Shown in pieces: positions 53,361 through 62,915 of a stretch of 64,000 nt of DNA. A model generated the notes under the pieces. It worked only from the letters and a program-made list of their open reading frames with translations, was not told where the DNA came from and made no database searches. Location: the NCBI RefSeq assembly GCF_025751535.1, contig NZ_JAOWLC010000006.1, positions 124,001 through 188,000 on the forward strand. Direction: 5' to 3'. A program made the position numbers and the translations under genes. The stretch is from Lentibacter sp. XHP0401. GTDB taxonomy: Bacteria > Pseudomonadota > Alphaproteobacteria > Rhodobacterales > Rhodobacteraceae. Each line of letters starts with the position of its first letter. Positions within the stretch are counted from its first letter, which is position 1.

Positions 53361-53386
53361 CCGCGCCTTTGGGCAAGCGCGGTTTT
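53361..53386 (+). terminator. Rho-independent terminator after the DUF2478 gene
   Basis: Stem CCGCGC (53361-53366) with GCGCGG (53377-53382), 10-base loop, then TTTT. It lies directly after the stop codon. Confidence 0.7.
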
Positions 53387-53510
53387 GATCCGGGAACTAG
53401 TAGCAGAAAGAGCTTTCCGAAGAGCTGGTTCTTTTGCTCAGGGCAGCCAGAGCAAAGGGGCGCGACAAGTCGTTAGGGAATTACGCGACTGTGAAGACAG
53501 CATAGCAAAA

Positions 53511-55100
53511 TCAGGCATCTCGTTCTACCCTCAGGATCATATCGGCCACATTTTCCGCAATCATCATGGTTGGCGCGTTGGTGTTTCCTGCGACGATCGT
53601 TGGCATGATTGATGCGTCGACAACCCGAAGCCCGTCTACTCCGCGCACCCTCGCCCGCGGATCAACCACTGATCCATCATCTGATCCCATGCGACAGCTT
53701 CCTACGGGGTGATAAATCGTCTCCGCCCTCGCCCTGATATCGGCAATCAGGGCGGCGTCTGACTGAACTCTGCACCCCGGTGCCACTTCGGCCTTGATCA
53801 ATGTCGCAAGCGCAGGTGCAGCCATGACACGGCGCGCCAATTTTAAGCCCTTAAGCAACACTCCTATATCGTCGGGGTGGCTCAGGTAATTTGCCTCGAT
53901 CATGGCTGGTGCAAACGGGTCGCGACTGCCCAGCCGGATACGCCCCCGGCTTTTGGGCAAAAGATCACAAACATGCAATGTCACGCCATACCCCCAAGAT
54001 GTTTTGCGCCCGTGATCACGCAGATAGGCGGGCAGGAAGTGAAACTGCAGGTTTGGCCGCGTTTGCAAGGGGTCGGATTTAACAAAGCCGCCAGCTTCAG
54101 CCACATTAGAGGTCAACTCGCCTGTGTTTTTCGTTGCAAAACGCCATGCGGCCTTGATGGCACGGGGCAAGTAACTCGGTGCAATACCAATCGGGCTTCT
54201 ACCTTTGGCGGCCGACATCACCGAGATGTCCAGATGGTCAGCTAGATTTTCACCCACTTCCGGCGCATTGTGCAAAAGTGGAATGTCATGACGCGCCAGT
54301 TCGGAGGCTGGGCCAATTCCTGATAGCATAAGAAGCTGAGGCGAATTTACGGCACCTCCCGACAAGATCACCTCACCCTTTGGCTTTAACCATAAATTAC
54401 GACCGCGCAATGATACGCCAACAGCACGACGCTCCTCAAATATTACCCGTTCGGCCTGTGCGCCCGTCTCAATGGTTAGGTTGGCGCGGTGTCGCACCGG
54501 ATCAAGAAATGCGCGCACGGCGCTACAGCGCTTTCCGCCCCGTTGCGTGACTTGGTATAAGCCGACCCCCTCTTGGCCTTCACCATTGAAATCAGGATTG
54601 ATCGGAAACTGGCACTCGACACCAGCCTGAACAAAAGCATGACTCATCGGATTCACATCACGCAGATTGCTGACTGCCAACGGCCCATCGGTGTTGTGAT
54701 ATTCATCCGAGAGTGCGGTGTTGCCCTCCATTCGCAGAAACAATTCGCGCGCACGCTTCCAGCCCCACTGCGGGCCAGCCGCTTTTGCCCAGCCTTCATA
54801 GTCGTCGGGATGCCCCCGTGCGTAGATCATCGCATTGATCGAGCTGGAGCCGCCCAGCGTCTTGCCCCTTGGCCAATACAGACGTCGACCATCCAGCGCC
54901 GCTTCTGGGGCGGTATCATACCCCCAATTGATCTTTTTATTTCGCGCAAGAACGGCCAGACCAAGTGGAATGTGAATCAATGGATTGCGATCAAGGCCGC
55001 CCGCTTCGATAAGACAGACCTGTGTCGTCGGATTGGTCGAAAGACGGTTGGCAAGAACGCAGCCAGCAGACCCGGCACCGACGATGATGTAATCAAACAT
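53511..55100 (-). CDS. GMC family oxidoreductase (choline dehydrogenase-like)
   Basis: FAD-dependent oxidoreductase of 529 aa. FAD-binding [17 protein letters not shown] is at the N-terminus; GMC signature 1 is [18 protein letters not shown] (~79-96), signature 2 is [16 protein letters not shown] (~252-267). The active-site His lies in [10 protein letters not shown] and the partner Asn in [12 protein letters not shown]. It oxidises alcohol groups, probably to an aldehyde that the adjacent aldehyde dehydrogenase would take further; only 3 bases separate the two genes in one operon. Length matches BetA-like enzymes but the substrate need not be choline. Confidence 0.92.
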   Translation of the reverse strand: MFDYIIVGAGSAGCVLANRLSTNPTTQVCLIEAGGLDRNPLIHIPLGLAVLARNKKINWGYDTAPEAALDGRRLYWPRGKTLGGSSSINAMIYARGHPDDYEGWAKAAGPQWGWKRARELFLRMEGNTALSDEYHNTDGPLAVSNLRDVNPMSHAFVQAGVECQFPINPDFNGEGQEGVGLYQVTQRGGKRCSAVRAFLDPVRHRANLTIETGAQAERVIFEERRAVGVSLRGRNLWLKPKGEVILSGGAVNSPQLLMLSGIGPASELARHDIPLLHNAPEVGENLADHLDISVMSAAKGRSPIGIAPSYLPRAIKAAWRFATKNTGELTSNVAEAGGFVKSDPLQTRPNLQFHFLPAYLRDHGRKTSWGYGVTLHVCDLLPKSRGRIRLGSRDPFAPAMIEANYLSHPDDIGVLLKGLKLARRVMAAPALATLIKAEVAPGCRVQSDAALIADIRARAETIYHPVGSCRMGSDDGSVVDPRARVRGVDGLRVVDASIMPTIVAGNTNAPTMMIAENVADMILRVERDA

Positions 55101-55103
55101 ATC

Positions 55104-56507
55104 TTATCCCAAAAAGCGTTTGATGAGGCCAATAAGCCGCTTAGCCCGGCCAGTGTAGGGCGGAAAGACCAGTGGTAGAGCAGAAAAGTGGTTTGAAAGA
55201 ATTGCGCGTTCGTGGCTGAAAGCACGAAAGCCATAGTGCCCATGCGCCGCCCCAATTCCCGAAGTGTTCACCCCGCCAAACGGCAAGCCAGTATGAGTGA
55301 ATTGCGCCACGGTCAAATTAACGCCAACACTACCTGAACTGGTATTCGCAATAATCTTGTCAGTCAGCATCCGTGACTTACAAAAAACATAAAGTGCGAG
55401 AGGTTTGGGCTTCGCATTCATCTGGCCTAACACGTCATCAATATCATCGTATGATATGATCGGCAGGATCGGTCCAAATATCTCTTCGTCACTTATATCC
55501 ATTTCAGGGGTTATCGCCTCAATAAGCGTAGGCTCCATACACGTGCCTGTTACCTGGCCCTTCAATGTGATTTGCGCGCCCTTACCAATGGCATCTTTCA
55601 ACAAGTCCGCAAGCCGCTTTGCGTGCTGCTCATTCACAATACGCGCAAGGTGTGGACTGTTTATGCCCGTATTATAAGACCGCGCAATCTGCTCACGCAG
55701 CACAGTCAGGAATTCTCCCTTAACGGAGCGATGCACAAAAACATGATCCGGAGCGATACAGGTCTGGCCCGCGTTCGCAAATTTTCCAAACGCAATCCAT
55801 TTTGCCGCATTTTTGAGGTCGGCGTCAGGGCCGATGATGGTCGGAGATTTGCCTCCCAACTCAAGCGTGACAGAAGACAGCGTTTTTGCGGCCGCCGACA
55901 TGACGATTTTGCCAACTGCAGGACTGCCCGTGAAAAAGATATGATCGAAGGGGAGCGCCAGCAAAGCCTGAGAAGCCTCCACACCGCCTTCAACCACTGC
56001 CACCAGATCAGGCGGGAATACACTATGGACCAAACGCGCAATCACCGCAGACGTGGCCGGCGTCATTTCGGAGGGTTTAATGATCGCGCTGTTACCCGCA
56101 GCAAGAGCCGAGACCAATGGACCAAGAGCCAGGCTAAACGGATAATTCCACGGCGCGATGATCAGACAGACCCCACGCGCTTCGGACCGAACACGTGCAG
56201 ACGTGCCCAGCGTGGCAAGTGTCGGGGCCACACGGCGCGGACGCATCCAACGCCTCAAATTGCGTGAAGCATGTCTTATTTCCTGCATCACGGGCAGTAT
56301 CTCGGTCAGGATAACCTCGGCTTCGGGCTTGCCAAAATCTGCAGATATTGCCGCAATCAGAGCTAGTTCGTTTTGGCGGACGGCTAATGCAAGGCGTGCA
56401 AGTGCAGCGCGGCGCTCGACAAGCCCGAAACTCTGACGGCGTGTTAAAACACCCTCACTCTGGGCCGCAAAAGCCGCAGCCGTAATTTCGTTCATGTTCC
56501 CCATCAT
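55104..56507 (-). CDS. Aldehyde dehydrogenase, class 3-like (coniferyl aldehyde dehydrogenase type)
   Basis: NAD(P)-dependent aldehyde dehydrogenase of 467 aa. Conserved motifs: APWNYPFSLALGPLVSALAAGN, FTGSPAVGK, VTLELGGKSPTII (catalytic Glu), NAGQTCIAPDHVF (catalytic Cys), and EEIFGPILPI. The hydrophobic, basic C-terminal tail (FPPYTGRAKRLIGLIKRFLG) resembles class 3 fatty-aldehyde or coniferyl-aldehyde enzymes that touch the membrane. Start at 56507 is taken; 56495 is possible. It precedes and is nearly joined to the GMC gene, forming an alcohol-to-acid pair. Substrate unknown. Confidence 0.9.
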   Translation of the reverse strand: MMGNMNEITAAAFAAQSEGVLTRRQSFGLVERRAALARLALAVRQNELALIAAISADFGKPEAEVILTEILPVMQEIRHASRNLRRWMRPRRVAPTLATLGTSARVRSEARGVCLIIAPWNYPFSLALGPLVSALAAGNSAIIKPSEMTPATSAVIARLVHSVFPPDLVAVVEGGVEASQALLALPFDHIFFTGSPAVGKIVMSAAAKTLSSVTLELGGKSPTIIGPDADLKNAAKWIAFGKFANAGQTCIAPDHVFVHRSVKGEFLTVLREQIARSYNTGINSPHLARIVNEQHAKRLADLLKDAIGKGAQITLKGQVTGTCMEPTLIEAITPEMDISDEEIFGPILPIISYDDIDDVLGQMNAKPKPLALYVFCKSRMLTDKIIANTSSGSVGVNLTVAQFTHTGLPFGGVNTSGIGAAHGHYGFRAFSHERAILSNHFSALPLVFPPYTGRAKRLIGLIKRFLG

Positions 56508-56802
56508 TTCGTGCTTTCTGTATTGCTATGATTGCTAAACAGCAATGATCCAAAGCCAATGGCAAAACGCCGATCCCATACACACTACAAACGGCAGCCC
56601 AAATGATGACCTCCATCAGGCCAATTTAAAAGTGAAAAGCCGCGGAAACACCCCAGAAGTTCTGCACGAAGATCATCCAAGACGGTAAGCGCACCACTCG
56701 CAAATACAGTTCATCCAAAGAGAAAACACGCTTCCAACTAAAACAGTGTTTCTTGCATGTCGCAGATTTTCTCCGGTCAATATCTCTGCTATTTTTTTGC
56801 TC
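56508..56802. other. Divergent intergenic region
   Basis: About 295 bases between the aldehyde dehydrogenase (minus) and antiporter (plus). It contains a small hairpin ATTGCT-AAAC-AGCAAT (56531-56546) that could be an operator. Otherwise AT-rich and without a gene; it should contain both promoters. Confidence 0.4.
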
Positions 56803-59316
56803 ATGAGCATCATATTGATTACTACTTTTATAGCCTCACTCTTTTTGATTATCGGAGCTGCCGAGCCTTTGGCCGCACGGCTGCGGCTTCCCTACAGCGT
56901 AATCTTGGCTGTTCTTGGAATGCTCATCGGCGCTGGAGCGATTTTCTTTCTGCGCACCGAGTTGACAGATGCACTGAACCCTGTTGCCGAGGCAATTCTC
57001 GCCTTGCCGATCCGTTCAAACGTTTTCCTCTATGTATTTCTGCCAACACTGTTATTTCAGGCAACTCTGGGAATGAATCTGCGGCGAATGCTCGACGATT
57101 GGGTTCCCATTCTGGTACTCGCTGTCGTGGCGGTGGTCGTCGCGACTTTGAGTGTAGGCTATGCACTGTCTTGGACCAGCACATTGCCGCTTGCCGCCTG
57201 CTTGCTGATCGGGGCCATTGTATCAACCACAGACCCTTCTGCAGTGGTTTCGATTTTCCGCTCCATTTCTGCACCACGTAGGCTGGCGCGTATCATCGAA
57301 GGTGAAAGCCTGCTGAACGATGCCGCCGCCATCGCACTTTTCGGGTTGTTTATGGGATTTGTGATGCTTGGCATCCCAGACCCGACGTTGACGGATGCGT
57401 TGAGACAGTTTCCGCTATTGATCGGCGGAGGGGCCATTGTCGGCTGGCTTGCGGCGCGGCTTTCAGTCTGGGCCATGTCAATTTTTGTACAATACGAACG
57501 CGCGCAAATTTCTGTTTCTGTTGCGCTTCCCTATCTTGTCTACATCGGCGCTGAACAGATTATCGGCGCGTCTGGCGTTATTGCTGTCGTCACGGCCGGA
57601 ATAACCATGAATCTTGCGGGGCCCCGTCGCTTATCACCGCAAACCTGGACAAACATCAGTGAGGTTTGGGGCCTACTGGCACATTGGGCAGGAGCGTTGA
57701 TCTTTATTCTAGCCGCGCTTCTCATACCGAGGCTCTTGGAAGAAGTCCGCGCAGAGGATTTTGTGCTGGTCAGTGTCGTAATTTGCGCCGCTGTGCTCGC
57801 CCGAGCCGCCATCCTGTTCGGATTGCTACCATTGCTGACGTTGCTGCATCTGTCTCCTGCCGTTGAGCGGCCTTATCGCGTTGCAATTCTATGGGGAGGC
57901 TTGCGAGGGGCCGTAACTCTTGCGCTGGCTCTGGCCGTTACTGAAAGCATCCGCGTTCCGTTAGAAATCAAACGCGTGGTAGGGATTTTCGCAACAGGGT
58001 TCACACTCTTTACGCTGATTGTGCAGGGAACGACATTGAGAACCGTCATCAAATGGCTCGGGCTTGACCGGCTGTCACCGATTGACGAAGCCCTGTCACG
58101 TCAGGTTGTCGCCGTGGCCCTCCAGACCGTTCGAGAGGATGTCGAACAAACCACCGAAAACTATGAACTCAATCGCGACATTGTTCGCTCCGAGGCTAAA
58201 AATTTCGGTGAGCGATTGAACGAAACAGTCCAGGCCGCAGAAGACGGTGCGGAAATCCTTGATCGGGACCGGATTACCTTGGGATTGATTGCTCTGGCGG
58301 GCCATGAGCGCGACACTGTCCTCGTCAGGATGCGAGAGCGGACAATTTCACAACGGATGGCGGAACAGGTCTTGTCCGACGCGGACCGGTTGATTGAAGG
58401 CGCGCGATCAAACGGGCGAAATGGATACCAACGTGCAGCGCGACGAAGTGTTTCATATGGTCGAGGCTTTAAGATTGGTGTGGCTTTGCAACGGCGTTTA
58501 CGCTTGTCGGGCCCCCTGGCCCGCATGACCGCTGACCGCTTTGAACTTTTACTGGTACAGCGGCTCATTTTACGCGACCTGGACGCGTTTATTGATAGAC
58601 GAATCCGGCGTATTCATGGGCGTCGAGTTGCGGAGCTTTTGCACGAGTTACTGGCGCGGAGGGTGGAAAACATGGAGACCGCCTTGGAAGGTCTGCGGTT
58701 GCAGTATCCCGGATACGCGGAAAAACTTGAACGCCGCTTCATCCGGCGCACAGCGCTACGCCTTGAAGAGCGAGAATATTCCATTATGCGCGAAGATGGA
58801 TTGATTGGCGCGGAGGTTTATACCTCCTTGATGCAAGGCCTGAATGCGCAACGAGCCGCAACAGAGAAGCGCCCTAAACTTGACATCGCAATTCAGCGCT
58901 TGGAACTCATTCAGCGTTTTCCACTCTTTGTGGGGATAGAAGATCCTGCGCTCAAACAGTTGGGGCGCTCACTCAAGACTGTTTACGTCAATTCTGGAGA
59001 GCTGATCATCGGTAAGGATGACCCTGCAGAAAGTGTTTACTTTATTGCTTCGGGTGCGGTCGAACTCGAGAGCGCCGGTCAAACGTGGCGGCGAGGCGGC
59101 GGTGAGATGTTCGGGCAGATAGCAATCTTGTCGAAAAAAGCGGTTCGCACACAAGTGCGGGCAATCGCTCCTTCAACTTTGCTCGTGCTTGACGCCGAAC
59201 GCTTCCGCCGCCTCCTCGCCCGTCGCCCTGCGATACAGAAAGCCATTCGCACCAGTGCAAAAGAGCGCGGCATTGACCCTGACGCACTCATGGCCAAAGA
59301 ACAAACCGCGCTCTAG
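56803..59316 (+). CDS. CPA1 Na+/H+ antiporter with C-terminal cyclic-nucleotide-binding domain
   Basis: Membrane protein of about 837 aa from ATG 56803; a GTG at 56746 would add 19 residues, and neither has a clear ribosome site. About 12 membrane segments occupy the first ~430 residues, with TTDPSAVVSIFRSI and EGESLLNDAAAIALFGLF carrying the conserved acidic ion-binding residues of CPA1 exchangers, and GGLRGAVTLALALAV later. A long cytoplasmic helical region follows. The last ~150 residues have a cNMP-binding beta-roll (LQLGRSLKTVYVNSGE-like region, GAVELESAG, GEMFGQIAIL). It should exchange Na+ or K+ for protons, perhaps controlled by a cyclic nucleotide. Confidence 0.88.
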   Translation: MSIILITTFIASLFLIIGAAEPLAARLRLPYSVILAVLGMLIGAGAIFFLRTELTDALNPVAEAILALPIRSNVFLYVFLPTLLFQATLGMNLRRMLDDWVPILVLAVVAVVVATLSVGYALSWTSTLPLAACLLIGAIVSTTDPSAVVSIFRSISAPRRLARIIEGESLLNDAAAIALFGLFMGFVMLGIPDPTLTDALRQFPLLIGGGAIVGWLAARLSVWAMSIFVQYERAQISVSVALPYLVYIGAEQIIGASGVIAVVTAGITMNLAGPRRLSPQTWTNISEVWGLLAHWAGALIFILAALLIPRLLEEVRAEDFVLVSVVICAAVLARAAILFGLLPLLTLLHLSPAVERPYRVAILWGGLRGAVTLALALAVTESIRVPLEIKRVVGIFATGFTLFTLIVQGTTLRTVIKWLGLDRLSPIDEALSRQVVAVALQTVREDVEQTTENYELNRDIVRSEAKNFGERLNETVQAAEDGAEILDRDRITLGLIALAGHERDTVLVRMRERTISQRMAEQVLSDADRLIEGARSNGRNGYQRAARRSVSYGRGFKIGVALQRRLRLSGPLARMTADRFELLLVQRLILRDLDAFIDRRIRRIHGRRVAELLHELLARRVENMETALEGLRLQYPGYAEKLERRFIRRTALRLEEREYSIMREDGLIGAEVYTSLMQGLNAQRAATEKRPKLDIAIQRLELIQRFPLFVGIEDPALKQLGRSLKTVYVNSGELIIGKDDPAESVYFIASGAVELESAGQTWRRGGGEMFGQIAILSKKAVRTQVRAIAPSTLLVLDAERFRRLLARRPAIQKAIRTSAKERGIDPDALMAKEQTAL

Positions 59317-59345
59317 TGGCATCGGACACGAAGCCACTAGAGCGC
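59308..59345. terminator. Strong hairpin overlapping the antiporter stop codon
   Basis: A perfect 13-bp stem, GCGCTCTAGTGGC (59308-59320) with GCCACTAGAGCGC (59333-59345), loop of 12 bases. It includes the TAG stop of the antiporter gene and sits between two convergent genes. No T-run, so it may be a factor-assisted or RNA-stability hairpin. Confidence 0.55.
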
Positions 59346-59453
59346 AGTGACCTAATGAGGCGCGAAACCAATCCGTTGCTGGAAAAATCTGAGTGCAATA
59401 GAATGTTGTTGCCGTTGTTCTTTTTGACAGATTATGCGCAAAACGGAACAACG

Positions 59454-59876
59454 CTAGATGCGGAGTTGTAGAGCAATCCGTTCCATTTCGAAGGCAGTCA
59501 ATTGTGGTGGGGTTGCATATCTGTCGGGGTCTTCCGAGAGATATGCTTGCGAGGTCACGTCATGCACATGATGCATAGGCACGACATGCGCATGGGCATG
59601 AGGAACATGTATCCCAGTATAGAACATCGCCACGCGCTCGACCTTGTAGAGCACCTTCATGCGTTTTGCCAACCGTTGTGCGCAACTGGTGATACGTGTT
59701 GCTAGGTCTTCAGGCAGATCTTCGAACCAGACATGATGCGCTTTGGGGATAACGAGCAGATGGCCAGCGCGGATCGGATGCAAATCAAGGAAGGCAAGTA
59801 TATGATCGTCTTCATAAATGCGATGCGCAGGTAAACCGCCGGAAGCAATCCGGCAAAACAGGCAATTATCAGTCAT
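59454..59876 (-). CDS. HIT family protein
   Basis: Small nucleotide-binding hydrolase of about 140 aa. The N-terminal NCLFCRIASGGLPAHRIYED is typical (a CxxC-type zinc site in many HIT proteins), RAGHLLVIPKAHH follows, and the catalytic histidine triad is VPHAHAHVVPMHH near residue 95-107. Family members hydrolyse AMP-linked dinucleotides or phosphoramidates. ATG 59876 is preferred to the in-frame start at 59897. The gene stands apart from its neighbours with no operon partner visible. Confidence 0.9.
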   Translation of the reverse strand: MTDNCLFCRIASGGLPAHRIYEDDHILAFLDLHPIRAGHLLVIPKAHHVWFEDLPEDLATRITSCAQRLAKRMKVLYKVERVAMFYTGIHVPHAHAHVVPMHHVHDVTSQAYLSEDPDRYATPPQLTAFEMERIALQLRI

Positions 59877-59990
59877 GTGTCGCTCTTTCCCTGGCACCCT
59901 ACGCGGCCTGTCTGGGGCTTGTGCAATTCATCTTGGCTACTCTGGACCATCCCCTCAAGCCAAAACTTGCGGTGACAGCATTTTACGCCT

Positions 59991-61292
59991 TCAGAATGCT
60001 TGCGCCGGCAACCACAAGGCGATGGTGGGGAAAACGATCAGCAAGGCAAGCCGCACGACATCAGCCAGAATAAACGGCAAAATCCCTTTTACGACAGTGC
60101 TGAGCTGCGTGCCGGGAGAAGCAGCCTGCACCACAAACAAGTTCATTCCTATTGGCGGGGTGATCAGGCCGATTTCAGCTACGGTCACCACAATGATACC
60201 GAACCAGATGAGGTTTATATCAAGTTCGAGAGCAACGGGTGCGAGCAGTGGCACTGTCAACAGGATCATCGACATCGCGTCCATAAAACAACCTAGAACG
60301 AGATAGAACAGCACAATCAGGAATAGCACCATCGTCGGACCCAGTCCGGCGGATCGTATTTGCTCAATCAAAAGCTGCGGCAGGCCGGTGTTTTCCAAAA
60401 AGAAATTAAATAGCGCCGCACCAATGAGGATGAAGAAGATCATACCGGTAAGGCCTGCAGTTTCGTAGATTGACTCTTTAAGCGCGTTCTGGGTCATCTG
60501 TCCTGAAAAAAGGGCCAGCACAAAAGCGCCCACGGCCCCAACGGCGGCAGCTTCTGTCGGAGAAAAGAACCCGATATATATGCCCCCTATCACGACCGCA
60601 AAAAGCAGCACGACCTGCCAGACTTGGCCGAGATAGCGCAATCGGTCGCGCCAAGGGGTGCGTTCAGCCGCTGGTGCAAGGTCGGGGCGAAAATAGACAC
60701 GGACCATGATCGCAGCCGCGTATAGCGCCGCTCCCAAAATTCCCGGAATAAGCGCGGCAATGAAAAGCTGTCCGACCGAGCTTTGCGTCAGCAAGCCATA
60801 GATCACCAGAAGAATTGACGGAGGGATCAAAACACCAAGTGTGCCGCCCGCAGCAACGGTTGCCGTCGAAAGTGACGGGTCATAACCATGGCGCTTCATT
60901 TCTGGCAGGGCAACGCGACCGATCGTGGCGACCGTGGCCAAAGAAGAGCCGCATATCGCTCCAAACAGGGCGCTTGCCCCGACGGTTGTAACCGCCAGCC
61001 CCCCCTTGCGATGGCCGATGAAGGAGTTGATCACGTTAAACAGCGAACGGGACAGACCTGCATGAGATGCAAAGACGCCCATCATCACAAACAACGGGAT
61101 TACGGAAAAGGAATAGGGAAAAATCGATTCAAACGGGCTGGAGCCGAGAATGTACGATACGCCAGTCCAGCCATTCAGATACCAGTATCCGAGCGCGCCA
61201 ATTACCCCCATAGATACGGCGACAGGGACACCGAAACCTATAAGCGTGAGGGCGGCAACAAAGCCGAATATCCCTAAAATTGCATCACTCAT
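59991..61292 (-). CDS. dctM: TRAP transporter large permease DctM
   Basis: Membrane protein of 433 aa with about 12 hydrophobic segments, beginning ILGIFGFVAALTLIGFGVPVAVSMG. ASALFGAICGSSLATVATIGRVALPEMKRHGYD is the signature of TRAP DctM subunits, and LTVPLLAPVALELDINLIWFGIIVV follows. It provides the solute path in a sodium-gradient-driven TRAP transporter. It starts 8 bases inside the end of dctQ, so the two are coupled, with dctP upstream. Substrate is unknown; a carboxylate or sulfonate is typical of the family. Confidence 0.92.
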   Translation of the reverse strand: MSDAILGIFGFVAALTLIGFGVPVAVSMGVIGALGYWYLNGWTGVSYILGSSPFESIFPYSFSVIPLFVMMGVFASHAGLSRSLFNVINSFIGHRKGGLAVTTVGASALFGAICGSSLATVATIGRVALPEMKRHGYDPSLSTATVAAGGTLGVLIPPSILLVIYGLLTQSSVGQLFIAALIPGILGAALYAAAIMVRVYFRPDLAPAAERTPWRDRLRYLGQVWQVVLLFAVVIGGIYIGFFSPTEAAAVGAVGAFVLALFSGQMTQNALKESIYETAGLTGMIFFILIGAALFNFFLENTGLPQLLIEQIRSAGLGPTMVLFLIVLFYLVLGCFMDAMSMILLTVPLLAPVALELDINLIWFGIIVVTVAEIGLITPPIGMNLFVVQAASPGTQLSTVVKGILPFILADVVRLALLIVFPTIALWLPAQAF

Positions 61293-61755
61293 GTTTGTTT
61301 TTTCCCTGAAGTGTTCCGATCAGTTCAAGGCCGAGCGCGAACAGCGACATGCTCAGCCCGATCAGAAGCGGATACCAGTACCATGCGACCGGTATTCCGA
61401 GCTGTTGTGACGTATCGCCAAACATCGTTCGCGTCAGGAACGTCAAATACCCTTGCCAAAGCATTAGCCCAACAAGACAAACCCCAAGCGCAGTGGCCAT
61501 GAAACGTAGAGGGACGACTGCAGTTCTCGGTAATTTCATAATTACGAAATCAACACTGACATGGGCTGTTACCATAAAGGCAAATGGCATAACAAGCCAG
61601 GCGCCTGTAACGACGAACAGCTGGACAAGATCTACAACCCCTTTAACCGGGTATCCAAGCTTTCGCCCCATCACGTCGGCCACGGTCACAAGCGCGGCCA
61701 GCCCATATGCGGCTACGCCAAGTGCCGCCAGTGCTTTGACCAGCGCACGAGACAT
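61285..61755 (-). CDS. dctQ: TRAP transporter small permease DctQ
   Basis: Membrane protein of about 156 aa with four predicted segments, the standard size for DctQ. ALAALGVAAYGLAALVTVADVMGR at the start is characteristic, and AWYWYPLLIGLSMSLFALGLEL closes the last segment. It partners DctM. ATG 61755 is preferred; the upstream alternative is a TTG at 61773. Overlaps dctM by 8 bases. Confidence 0.9.
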   Translation of the reverse strand: MSRALVKALAALGVAAYGLAALVTVADVMGRKLGYPVKGVVDLVQLFVVTGAWLVMPFAFMVTAHVSVDFVIMKLPRTAVVPLRFMATALGVCLVGLMLWQGYLTFLTRTMFGDTSQQLGIPVAWYWYPLLIGLSMSLFALGLELIGTLQGKNKHE

Positions 61756-61850
61756 GTTCAATACCAGATGCAAAGTGCTCTCCCCACGTCAAAAATCTCC
61801 GGCACCGGGGCAACCCCGATGCCAGACACTATGATTACCATCCAAGTAGA

Positions 61851-62876
61851 TCACTCTGTCTTGGCAGCATCATATTCGGCGACCTTGTCACGCATCGCTT
61901 GGACTATCTCTTCAGCGTTATCGACACCTTGATCCGCTACACTTTGAATATAGGATTGCATCATCGGCTGCAGAGCTTCTTCCCAAAGAGCGCGCTCTTC
62001 TTTTGAAAGTTTGGTGATTTCATGGCCTGCCTCTACTGCATCTTCACGCGCGGGTGCATCCCATGAATCCCACCAGCCGCCAAACTTGGCGACAAGGTCG
62101 GCACCAGAATATTTATCAACGCAGGCCTGCGCATCCGGGCTCAACCTACTGTAAGAGCGCTCATTCATCACAAAGAAGAAAGATACGGTATAGGCTCCAA
62201 GATCGAGGTGATACTTCAGAACCTCGTTCAGGCCAAAGCTTCTCACCGGGTCCCACGGGAAAACTGTCCCGTTGATTACGCCGCGCTGGAGGCTCTCATA
62301 AACTTCTCCTGGTGGCAAACCTTGTGGATCTGCTCCGAGAAAGGACAGCATTTCAGACACAGCTGGACTGGGCGTGCGTAGGCGAAGCCCCTTGAGGTCT
62401 TCCATTTTCTCAACTTTGGTCTCGTTGGTGTGCAGCAGCCCGCCATTGTGAGCGTGCAAGGCCAACACCTTCAATCCTTTGTATTCTTCAGCCAAATAAT
62501 CGGGAAACAGCTCCCACAAAGCATAGCTGGCAGCGCCCGCATTATCGGTCAGAAATGGCATGTCTATCAGTGATGTCCGCGGGAACCGTCCACGTGGGAT
62601 CCCTGTAAGCCCGTGTGCAACGTCCACAACTCCGGCCATCACCTGCTCTTGTTGACGCGCCACGTTCCCCAATTGCGTGCCAGCAGGAAAAATCTCGAAC
62701 TTGACCTCGCCATTGGTGCATTCAGTAACCTGCTGCGCCCATGGTTCGATAAAATCAGTATGGATGCCATGAACAGCAGGTAGATAGTGGCTGATCTTGA
62801 GTGTGGTTTCGGCTTGAGCTGTAGTCGCGATTGCGGCCAAAGCTGCCGCTGCTGCAATATTCTTTCTCGGCTTCAT
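61851..62876 (-). CDS. dctP: TRAP transporter substrate-binding protein DctP
   Basis: Periplasmic binding protein of 341 aa. An N-terminal signal peptide (RKNIAAAAALAAIATTAQA) is followed by TTLKISHYLPAVHGIHTDFIEPWAQQV, the usual DctP start, and a core with KMEDLKGLRLRTPSPAVSEML containing the conserved Arg that binds carboxylates. Start is supported by GGGAGGA. It captures the solute for the DctQM permease encoded directly downstream in the same operon. Solute unknown; the upstream reductase gene suggests the operon also breaks down what is imported. Confidence 0.93.
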   Translation of the reverse strand: MKPRKNIAAAAALAAIATTAQAETTLKISHYLPAVHGIHTDFIEPWAQQVTECTNGEVKFEIFPAGTQLGNVARQQEQVMAGVVDVAHGLTGIPRGRFPRTSLIDMPFLTDNAGAASYALWELFPDYLAEEYKGLKVLALHAHNGGLLHTNETKVEKMEDLKGLRLRTPSPAVSEMLSFLGADPQGLPPGEVYESLQRGVINGTVFPWDPVRSFGLNEVLKYHLDLGAYTVSFFFVMNERSYSRLSPDAQACVDKYSGADLVAKFGGWWDSWDAPAREDAVEAGHEITKLSKEERALWEEALQPMMQSYIQSVADQGVDNAEEIVQAMRDKVAEYDAAKTE

Positions 62877-62915
62877 GTTGGGTCCTCCCTCTTAAAAGAA
62901 CTAGATATCGTCGGA

